DNA from: Marsupella aquatica
Lineage: Eukaryota > Marchantiophyta
Length of the DNA: 64,000 nt
Assembly (NCBI GenBank): GCA_973895155.1
Contig: OZ316897.1
Location: forward strand, 2,542,001-2,606,000
Reading direction: 5' to 3'
Position 1 is the first letter of the stretch; each line of letters begins with the position of its first letter. The notes beneath the pieces are model-generated. The model saw nothing but the letters and a program-made list of their open reading frames with translations, was not told the DNA's origin and did not search any database. Shown piece by piece: positions 1 through 8,353 of this stretch. The translations under genes were made by a program, and so were the position numbers.

Positions 1-2
1 AT

Positions 3-1331
3 TACAATGAGGTCTTCTCACCAGTTGCTAAGTACTCTACAATACGACTATTGTGTGTACTTGTTGTAATGTTTGGTCTGCTCCTAGATCAGATGGATGT
101 TGTCACAGCTTTCCTCTATGGCACATTGGAAGAGGTGATCTTCATGAGACAACCGCTAGGTTTTGTGAAGAGAGGACAGGAGGAATTGGTTTGCAGATTG
201 CTGAAATCCTTGTATGGGTTGAAGCAGTCACCAAGACAGTGGAACAAGCGGTTTGACGATTGGATTCGGTCACAAGGTTTTCACAGAAGTGTATTTGACC
301 CTTGTGTGTATTTGAAACCGGTGAAGAATGTTGTCTTTGGGTTCATTATTTTAGTACTTTATGTGGATGACATGCTAATTGCAGCCAAGGATAGGTCTGA
401 GATTGTTAAGCTCAAGGCACTGCTTAGTGCAGAGTTTAAGATGAAGGACTTAGGGCCAGCTAAGAGGATTTTGGGTATGGAGATCACTAGGGACTTGGAG
501 GCTGGCAAGCTATGGTTGACGCAGAGCAGTTATGCGAGGAAGGTAATTGCAAGGTTCAACATGGAGAATAGCAAGCCAGTAAGTACCCCGTTGGCTCCAC
601 ACTTCAAGTTATCATCAGCGTTCTGTCCTACGGATGACACAGAGAAGGGGTTGATGTCAAAGGTTCCATATGACAAGGCAGTGGGGAGTCTCATGTATTT
701 GATGACTTGCACTAGACCTGATCTTGCCATGGCTATGGGCAAGGTGAGCAGGTACATGTCGAATCCAGGGAAGGTACACTGGGAAGCAGTGAAGTGGATT
801 ATCAGGTACTTGAAGGGTACCGTGGATCATGGTCTTTTATTTGATGCGAATGCAAAGAATGCTAGATCATTGATTGGCTATGTAGATTCTGACTATGGAC
901 AAGATTTGGACCGAAGGAGATCAACAACAGGATACGTGTTCACACTTGGCGGTGGATGCATAAGTTGGAGGTCTACTTTGCAGAAGTGTATTGCTCAGTC
1001 TACTACAGAAGCGGAGTATGTTGCAGCTGCGGAAGCGATTTGGTTGGATAGACTTATCACTGAAATGGGATTGCCACAGGGGAATGTGAAGCTCCATTGT
1101 GATAGTCAAAGTGCGCTCCACCTTGCTGTGAACCAGGTGATGGACAGCAGAGTGAAGCACATTGACGTCAGGTACCATTTTATCAGGCAGGCTGTGTCTG
1201 ATAATTTGTTTGAGCTAGTCAAGATTGATGGTAAACTCAACCCGGCTGACGCATTTACCAAAGTGATTCCTTTGGAGAGTTTCTCTAGACACCGTGACGT
1301 ATTGCAGGTTTTGCAATTGCATCACAAGTAG
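3..1331 (+). mobile_element. Ty1/Copia polyprotein, C-terminal RT and RNase H part
   Basis: This is the 3' end of a Copia-type pol gene. The reading frame is open from the window edge; the first ATG at 51 is internal, and the stop is TAA at 1329-1331. The reverse transcriptase shows the Copia fold landmarks: DVVTAFLYG near 95-120, YGLKQSPRQW near 215-240 and the catalytic YVDDM near 360-374. The RNase H part follows, with YVDSDYGQD, STTEAEYVAA and DSQSALHLA carrying its acidic residues. It ends in the usual NPADAFTK region. No stop or frameshift interrupts these 442 codons, so the copy is fairly young. A polypurine tract and an LTR follow directly, as expected. The 5' half (gag, protease, integrase) lies outside the window. 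Confidence 0.96.
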
Positions 1332-1510
1332 AGTTTTCTTAAACATTCATTGTAATTACTGATATATGCTCTTCCTCATTCCTATGTATTAGGCTACGGC
1401 TTAGTTCTGGTTTGCTCTAGTTAGAGAGGGAAACCGGTTTGGTTTCTGTCCAGAACTTCCCGCTGAGGGATCATATACATTGGCAGTATTACTCTCCCCT
1501 AGACCAGAGT

Positions 1511-1521
1511 CAAGGGGAAGA
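1511..1521 (+). other. Polypurine tract of the Copia element
   Basis: A short purine run (CAAGGGGAAGA) lies immediately before the LTR start at 1523. This is where plus-strand synthesis is primed in LTR retrotransposons. An inverted, slightly diverged copy of the same region lies inside the solo LTR downstream. Confidence 0.75.
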
Positions 1522-1522
1522 T

Positions 1523-1943
1523 TGTTGGGTATTTACTCTTACGTCTAGGTTAGGTATGACGTGGTTGGTACAACAACGTGGGTTGGTACAACTACGTGGT
1601 TAGGTACAACTACGTGATTAGGTACAACTATGTGGTTAGGTACAACTACGTAATTAGGTACAACTATGTGGTTAGGTACAACTAAGTTGCACACTATATC
1701 ATAAGAGGCATGTGTGCTTGGAGAGGTAGAACCAAGGCTCATTGTTATGGAGCCACTTGAGAGATAGGGAGAGCTTACACTGTGGAGACTCGGTATAGCC
1801 GACGGGCTTAGAGTTCAGTAAAGCTCTCTTGTGTGTTCCCGTGGACGTAGCCTCAAGGAGGTGAACCACGTATCTCTTGTGTCGACTATTGTGCGTTGGA
1901 TGGTTCATGGGCTTGCCGTTGCGATCGTCGTCTATGCTCAACA
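1523..1943 (+). mobile_element. 3' LTR of the Copia element
   Basis: The LTR starts TGTTGGGTATTT just after the polypurine tract and ends CTCAACA, giving the canonical TG...CA ends over 421 bp. The U3 part (1563-1688) is an 18-bp tandem array. The R-U5 part contains the Copia-like stretch CCGTGGACGTAGCCTC and GGTGAACCACGTATCTC. The end point was fixed by comparison with the second LTR at 2004-2490, which stops at the same CTCAACA. The 5' LTR is outside the window, so the target duplication cannot be checked. Confidence 0.85.
1563..1688 (+). repeat. 18-bp tandem array in the LTR U3
   Basis: About seven units of 18 bp built on GGTTAGGTACAACTACGT, with mismatches mostly at three positions. The array sits where LTR enhancers lie. 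The solo LTR downstream lacks it, so the U3 of this family is variable. Confidence 0.9.
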
Positions 1944-2003
1944 CTTGCATGTGGTGGCCTTGAGAAAATTGGCCCGTTAAGTGTTCAGGTGGCATCTTTG
2001 CAC

Positions 2004-2490
2004 TGTTAGGATTTACTCTTAGGTCTAGAGTCATGACTGTACCGTAGTTAAGGCTAACCTTAGTCACAGACTTGGTTAGTTTAGTCATGTTGTGCACACT
2101 CCAATCTCCCCCTTGACTCTGGTCTAGGGGAGGGTAAAGATTGCTACCAATATGATTGCTCAGCGGGTAGTTCTGGAAATAAAAACCAAACTGGTTTTTC
2201 CCTCTTTATACGAGAGTAGACCAGAACTAAGCCGTAGCCACTCTATAACCAAGCGGTGTTTGCTTGGAGAGTGGGAACTCAGGCTCATTGTTACGGAGCT
2301 AGTTGAGATATAGAGAGAGCTTGCGCTGTGGATGCTTGGTATGGCCGGTCGGCCTAGAGTGCAGTAAAGCTCATGTGTGTTCCCGTGGACGTAGCCTCAT
2401 GTGGAGGTGAACCACGTATCTCTCTGTGTCGACTATTGTGCATTGGATGGTTCATGGGCTTGCCGTTGCGATCGTCGTCTATGCTCAACA
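2004..2490 (+). mobile_element. Solo Copia LTR with a 5-bp target duplication
   Basis: This second LTR of the same family starts TGTTAGGATTTACTC and ends CTCAACA. It is flanked by TGCAC on both sides (1999-2003 and 2491-2495), a perfect 5-bp target duplication. Positions 2241-2490 match 1695-1943 of the first LTR closely. The U3 is odd: about 2105-2243 is the reverse complement of the pol 3' flank and polypurine tract seen at about 1393-1527, and the 18-bp array is missing. No internal region is present, as expected after LTR-LTR recombination. Confidence 0.85.
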
Positions 2491-2495
2491 TGCAC

Positions 2496-3077
2496 TGCGT
2501 GAGTCTTTGCTGCCTCACCAACCTCATCAGCCAGTCCTCATGGCAATAGTTTTCAAGGGCAAGGGTTGCAAGTTTGCTGCCCTTCCCAACCTAACCTTTG
2601 AATCTCAAATAAAGCAAAACAATATTTACACATGTTATCTTGCCTGTGCTGATGTGTGCAGATTTGAGGCAACACTTTTTATCTACATTTGTGATCCAAG
2701 GGCGTTTTTTTGAGGACCTTCCACATGCAAGACAACCCTCAGAGTATCCTTGCATTTTGGGTAGGGCATGAGGAGTCTCATACCGCAAACCCTCCCTGTG
2801 CATAAGCTCTGGTAGTCAAGCTAGTGGATTGATAACTAGACTCAATTGTGGTGTTCATATTCAAGCTAGACAGTGGAGTGATGAACTAGACTCAACTATC
2901 TATCTTGTAGTACCCATAATTTTTGTATGGAATGCAGGTTACCTATGTGTAACCTTTTCTGGACTTACCTGCCATTCCCATAATCTAGTGCCAAGAACTA
3001 ACTTTTCAGATAGATTATGTATTGTACGTATTGGAGATCTGGGCAGGGGTTCTAGCCTGAACTTTGCTCCTGGATAT
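2496..3077. other. Intergenic, no gene recognised
   Basis: Only short open frames with no recognisable motif. No repeat structure was seen apart from the start of the dispersed repeat at 3078. Confidence 0.5.
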
Positions 3078-3409
3078 AGCATGCTCATCCTGGAACATGC
3101 TTTATTTTTTGTCTTGTAGTGATCTAAAAGTAAATAAAATATGAGAGCATAGAAGTGTTGTTATATAAGTAAAGTGTCTGCCAAGAAAAGCACAATGAGC
3201 AAGAAAAGGTACAGTCAAACGATGCTACGATGTGTGCACTTAACTCAGGGTGCCTTATGAATGACACTCCTTTCAATAAAAACCATAAACCTAGGAAATA
3301 AAAACATGAGGAGAACTTAAGAGGCTATGCATTCATGTTCTTCAACATCATTTCTCTCACTCGTGGTGGTGGTGGTGGAGCCTTTGATTTCATCTCTAAG
3401 AAAACACAT
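3078..3409 (-). repeat. Dispersed repeat, inverted copy of the 53-kb LINE-like unit
   Basis: About 330 bp that match 53030-53362 in inverse orientation with few differences, including the stretches around GAGCATAGAAGTG and CTTTGATTTCATC. A third, more diverged copy is at about 58977-59480. The copy ends near a (GTG)n microsatellite at about 3364-3425. Confidence 0.85.
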
Positions 3410-3425
3410 ATCGTGGTGGTGGTGG
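3364..3425 (+). repeat. GGT/GTG trinucleotide repeats
   Basis: Two short runs of (GTG)n at about 3364-3379 and 3412-3424 flank the end of the dispersed repeat. Confidence 0.8.
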
Positions 3426-3830
3426 ACCATTATAGCAGCTTCAGTTTGGGCTGGATCTGGGGCCCTCTATAGTCACATTTGATGATGCTCGCTTTTGACT
3501 CAGATCGATAGAAGCTCTATGCTGCTCGATGTTGTGGTCTCTTCGATGTTGTGTAAACTTCGCTACTGATCAGATCAGATAGTAGCCAAAGCAGCAAAAG
3601 CCTCGATGCTGCTCGATGGAGTGTTTGCTCATTCATTGATGTTGATTTGGATCTGGCTGATTTGGGTTGATTGATGGGGGCTGCGGCAACAACAAAAGGC
3701 TGGACTCATTTACTGCTTGACCCAATCTGACTGTTGCTCCGCTCTTGTACACAAGCTGGAGACAGTTTCCATGTATCTTGGAGATATGAAAATATACAAT
3801 ACTGTTCACTTAGCATTTCACTTAGGTGGT

Positions 3831-3886
3831 CTCCAGATTAAAGGTTTAGTTGAGTGACAACACAAACCTCAGCCTTTAATCTGGAG
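3831..3886. repeat. Hairpin: 14-bp perfect inverted repeat, 28-nt loop
   Basis: CTCCAGATTAAAGG at 3831-3844 pairs with CCTTTAATCTGGAG at 3873-3886. It lies about 770-820 bp upstream of the two-ORF Rep-like element. A hairpin next to a HUH endonuclease gene could be its recognition or terminal structure, but that is inference. Confidence 0.85.
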
Positions 3887-4079
3887 GGGAGACAAAACGT
3901 GATTCCTGCTACTTAAGGGGACTCCATTGTATCAGTCCATTTAGTTCTTCAGTCTTTGAGAAGCATTATCTTTGCCTTGCCTTTGCTCTCTCAGCTTTTG
4001 ATCTTCTCTTGATCTTGTTCTCGCTCCGGTGTGTAATAGTGTTTGGTCGAGGTCGCTTCAATCCCTTGTCAGATACTTG

Positions 4080-4555
4080 GGTCAGTGGAGGTGGTCTCTA
4101 ACATTGTGTTGCGTTTTATAAGTCTTGGTTCTCGGTCATTGAGTCTTGTTCTCTGTCTCACTACCAGTCCTCAGGTGTCTCTAACACTCAGTCCATATTA
4201 TCTACTAACAGTGTTTGGGTTCTCTGTTTCACTAACAGTCCTGAGGTGTCTCTAACAGTCAGAGTCGAGATTCTCTACTAACATTGATTTTGTCAAGGAT
4301 ATTTTCTAAGAGTCGCGAGTGGATGAAGAGGTGTTTCTAATGTGAGTCAGTCAGGATTATGTACTAACATTGAATACATCAAGGTCATTTACTAATATTG
4401 AGTCTGTCAAGGTTACTAACAGGTTTGAGTTTATCAAGATTACTAACAATTTGAGTCCATCCAGGATACTTACTAATCGGGTTACTAACACTCTGAGTCT
4501 GTCAAGAGTACTAACAATCCGAGTCTGTCAAGAGTACTAACATCCTATGAGTATT
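4080..4555 (+). repeat. Degenerate minisatellite with TACTAAC and GAGTCTGTCAAG
   Basis: A run of imperfect units of roughly 22-30 bp. Each has an ACTAACA-like core, often TACTAAC, followed by a GAGTCTGTCAAG-like segment. Units are most regular at 4350-4550 and decay toward 4080. It lies directly upstream of the two-ORF element. TACTAAC is also the optimal intron branch-point sequence, so a transcript would carry many potential branch points. Confidence 0.8.
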
Positions 4556-4654
4556 ATTCACCCTAACATCAGCTAACTTGTGTTTGCCTTGTGTCCCTTG
4601 TGTTTGCTCTCTTTTTTGTGCCTTGTGTTGCTAGCGAGGTTGCTAGGAAGAGGA

Positions 4655-5032
4655 ATGTCCAGCGAATCACAACTAGGAGCAGACATCACTATCATTCCTT
4701 ACACACCTGAAGATTTAGTCCAAGTGATCCTTGAAAACATAGAGAAAGAGTCATCACATTGTGTTAGGGATATTGAATTTTGTTTTTTGGTGTGCAGGTT
4801 AGGTGAAGAGAAGTTGCTTGTTGGACCATTTCGGATTTTGCAGGCAACTGAGAATACAGGGGAGGACGAAATAGTGGTAGAGTCAAAAGAAAAAACTTTT
4901 TTTATAGTGAAAACAATTGACACTTATCCAACTTATCTTTTTGAACTGAATTCTTGTATTTGTAATACAGATTCACAGAAGCAGTTTCGAGAGTCTAGAA
5001 AACTCTGTGCAAAGTTAACATGGCTTCTTTAA
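4655..5032 (+). CDS. ORF1 of the Rep-like element, unknown function
   Basis: A 125-codon ORF starting at 4655 (MSSESQL...). The frame is open further up to an ATG at 4580, but that stretch is hydrophobic and low in complexity. I recognise no family. It has an acidic, beta-rich-looking composition and two internal cysteines in a CNTD-like context near the end. It overlaps the start of the Rep-type ORF2 (ATG 5020) by 13 nt in another frame, which suggests the two belong to one element. It could also be a decayed fragment. Confidence 0.45.
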   Translation: MSSESQLGADITIIPYTPEDLVQVILENIEKESSHCVRDIEFCFLVCRLGEEKLLVGPFRILQATENTGEDEIVVESKEKTFFIVKTIDTYPTYLFELNSCICNTDSQKQFRESRKLCAKLTWLL

Positions 5033-6270
5033 AGCGAAAAGCAAGACTTACTGTGTAGGATAAGGAGGAAGCTTCTCTGGTTGACAGTGTTTTTGAATTG
5101 AGTATCACTGTGGGATACCTGGGTTCTGATGTTCATAAAGATGAAATTCACAAGCTCCATAGTCTCATGCTTGATCATTGTGTGGCAGGTGTGATTGGGC
5201 TTGAGAGGGGAGAATTGGAGAATCATCTCCATTTTCAGATGGTTGTTAGAGCCAGAACAAAATCCGCCAGGTCTTTTGGTTTTCTTGTGAGAAAGTATAT
5301 GGGTTGGCATGGGGTGAAGAATATGAATCCTGTTGGTAAAGTTATGTGTAAATGTTTGACTAATAGACAATTACATACTTGGAAATGAATGATTGGTTAT
5401 TGTTTGAAAGATTTAGGAGCTACCCATTTTGAGCAAGCATTGTTTAACATTATTGATCAAGAAGTGATTGCAGGAAAACAGTTACATTCTATTTTTGGCA
5501 GAGTAGATCTGAAGTCGAGAGTAACTCTCACAAACAAGAATGTAGTTGACAGAATGTATGTGTGGCACAAATATAGGTCATAGAGACCTTTGCATGCAAC
5601 ATTCATTTCAACATTAACAAAGATGGTGAAATCTGGGATCTTCATGCCTGCTGCAAGCTGGATTATTCCTTTAAATGGGCAAGGAATGGATAGGAAGAGA
5701 ATGACTTGTCTTTGGAAATGTATTATTGATCCTATCAATGTATGCAGAGTTAATGTTGAAGAAGTTTTTCTTAGAAAAGCTTGGAGTGGTGGTTGTGGCA
5801 GATATTATTCTGAGTCAGCTGATGATGATGTACCTGAACTGAGCAGAGTGATTGAGGGATCTCCAACAAAGAGTTCTCTCAAGAAGTCCAAGGTGGAACC
5901 AAAATCTGTTCGTTTTGATGATATGTTTGCAGAAATCAAGGTCCCTGAGAAGGGAGTGACATTTGGTGATTCTTTGGGCAAATTTGTATCATTGGCAAAC
6001 AGGCAGCCATTTCCTAACTGTAATTATTTCGAGACTATTGATGCATTGGCTGCAGAGCATTCTTCGGGGTCTAAGAAAGAAAAGGAGAAGATGACAAATA
6101 CATACATAATTGTGTTATCTGATGATGAAGAGATAGAACCTGCACAAGTGTATATTGATGCAGGAAAAAAGAGCAAATTTAAAGGCCGCACAACACTCTT
6201 AAGAAAGAGCCTTTTCAAGGTCAAGACTGAGCCAGGATCCCCTCTAAGTGGATGCAATGGAGATGGCTAA
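5020..6270 (+). pseudogene. HUH/Rep-type endonuclease ORF with three in-frame stops
   Basis: One frame runs from ATG 5020 to TAA 6268-6270 (417 codons) with no frameshift. It is interrupted by stops at 5056-5058 (TAG), 5386-5388 (TGA) and 5581-5583 (TAG). A His-hydrophobic-His motif (HLHFQ, 5224-5238) is followed 56 codons later by a YCLK motif (5398-5409). This is the arrangement of HUH single-strand endonucleases (motif II, then the catalytic Tyr with Lys of motif III), as in CRESS-type Reps and the Rep of replitron transposons. The C-terminal third is acidic or basic and disordered, with a SUMO-interacting-like IIVLSDDEE (about 6106-6132) and a KxE sumoylation-like VKTE. No helicase domain is visible. 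Identity at the level of a HUH Rep is likely; which element family is uncertain. As read, it is broken. Confidence 0.6.
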
Positions 6271-6464
6271 AACTGAGTGTCAAGTAAGTAATACAGGACG
6301 TATTTATCATCTTTTACTTAATGTTTATGATAGGGTAAGTTTATAGATGAGAGTGAGAGAATAAATAAACATATTCAATGTACAATTTTTTCTGTGTGGG
6401 AAGTGAATGGGAAGGAAAGAAGAGACGGGGGGGAGGCGGGTTACTCTGCCTGGAGGACTGTATA

Positions 6465-6892
6465 TACATACAGTGTGGGGTTCAATTCCCCACCAGAGTC
6501 CTTGGATTCATGAAACTATGAAGCATTTTGTGGATAATTTTGTGGATTCATAATGTGCATAGATTTTTAAAGGAAAATCATTATTTTGCACTTGCTGTCT
6601 TCACATTTACATACAATGTGGGGTTCAATTCCCCACCAGAGTCCTTGGATTTATGAAACTATGAAGCATTTTGTGGATAACTTTGTGGATTCATAATGTG
6701 CATAGATTTTTAAAGGAAAATCATTATTTTGCACTTGCTGTCTTCACATTTACATACAATGTGGGGTTCAATTCCCCACCAGAGTCCTTGGATTTATGAA
6801 ACTATGAAGCATTTTGTGGATAACTTTGTGGATTCATAATGTGCACAGATTTTTAAAGGAAAATCATTATTTTGCAGTTGCTGTCTTCAAAT
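6465..6892 (+). repeat. Three 143-bp tandem repeats with a tRNA-like B box
   Basis: Units start at TACATAC (6465, 6608, 6751), a period of exactly 143 bp. Units 1 and 2 are nearly identical; unit 3 diverges after about 6880. Each contains GTGGGGTTCAATTCCCCAC, a 6-bp stem with a tRNA TPsiC-type loop (Pol III B box), followed by CAGAGTCC like a tRNA acceptor end. Upstream of unit 1, CTGTATATACATACAG could form an anticodon-like arm. A complete tRNA fold cannot be made. A faint fourth unit may lie at 6940-7040. Confidence 0.85.
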
Positions 6893-8353
6893 TTTTTCCG
6901 ACATTGGTTTTTGTGGGTGGATTCATAAGTGTTTTATTGTGTACACATTTGACATGTGACACTATTGAGAAGTTTTGTGCAGCAAATAGTCATTACTTTG
7001 GAATTGATGTCTGCAAAATTTTTTCAGACATTGCTTATTCTGGGGTAAAATGCAAACTTAAATGTTTTTTAGAGGAGAAAATAAATTAAGATGACCAAGA
7101 ATTATTTTTTTGACTAGAGGGGTCCAAAAATACTCCAGAAGACATTATTATGAGAAATGCCTTACTGTAAAAGCTAATCAACAATTTAATTTTGCCAGAA
7201 ACAAATAGGAATAAAAAATGCAAACGTGCATTCACCATATAGCATTCACATGGGTGGATAATCTTCTATGGTGCAGCCGGTTTCCTCACTTTTTAGTCAT
7301 AGGCTAGTAACCCAACGGCTGTTATCCTATAGGATGTCCATGACTGGCACTGGTATTCAAAGTAGTGGTTTTACTAAGTATAGTAGACTGTAGGGCCCAA
7401 GTTCAAGAGCCGAAAATCAAAATTAAGAGGTGTTTGATGAGACCCCAAAAATCAAAAGTGTTACTAGATAGGACCCCGGAGTGATCCAGGCCCTTCATGG
7501 ACCTTAAATCAACACTACTTATAAAGTGTCAACTACAAGCTAGAGTTGGAACCTAGGCTTCTAGAGTGAACCCTCTAGACCGTAACTCTATGGCTCATCA
7601 TACATGATAAGAAAACTCATGACTATGATGTATGTCAAATGATAATCATGCATGCTTTTTGTCTTGATTTCTATTTGCATTTAAAAACTGTGTTCTATGC
7701 CCCCACCATAACATATGTGCATAGAAAGAGAGATGTGCATAGGAAAGAGTATTGTACGTTATGTATGATTATTAATATGATGACATGCATGATAATTTTT
7801 TTTTTCATTCAAAGAATGTGAGTCAGGTGTATATTTTAGTGATAATTTTAGTATCCTTCCCTCTATTCACTTTCAAAGAGGGTAGTAGGGGCTAGTCTAC
7901 CCAAAACTTAGGGGGTTCTATCAAGTACCATTCCATCAAGTAACACTTTTTATTCTGGGTCCCATCAAGCAAATACCTCCCAACATTAAAGGGAAGTTTG
8001 TGAAGAAAGAAAGGTTGTGAAGAAAGCCATTCACGTAGTGACAGTTGCCAGTGGGTTTTCATTGGAGCACCAGGAACTTCATAATTATGCCGCAGGACTT
8101 GGGGCCCATTCGGAATTGTATGGTGGAGTGAGTTGACGATAAGTGGAGGAAGGAGATCTTGTTAGGCTGCACGAGAGGAAATCTGCGGAATGTGCTTGCT
8201 GGGGCTGAGGTTCAGTGTACACTGGTAGCAAGAGAATCAGCCAAGGGACGAGGCTTTGCATTTGGCCAACTACAGCATTCGGAGCAGAGCAGGGCAGGGG
8301 TTGCGACATTATCATCATTTGGCCCGCAGCTGCTGTTGCTGTTGTTGCTGGAG
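6893..8353. other. Intergenic region upstream of ABCI11
   Basis: AT-rich, without a recognisable gene. The last 250 bp become GC-richer and carry a CTG/GCTGTTGTTGCTG stretch just before the ABCI11 start codon, consistent with its 5' UTR. Confidence 0.5.

Noticed and set aside
6465-6892. CRISPR-like spacing in the 143-bp repeats.
   Set aside because: The whole 143-bp unit is repeated head to tail without unique spacers, and the DNA is nuclear.
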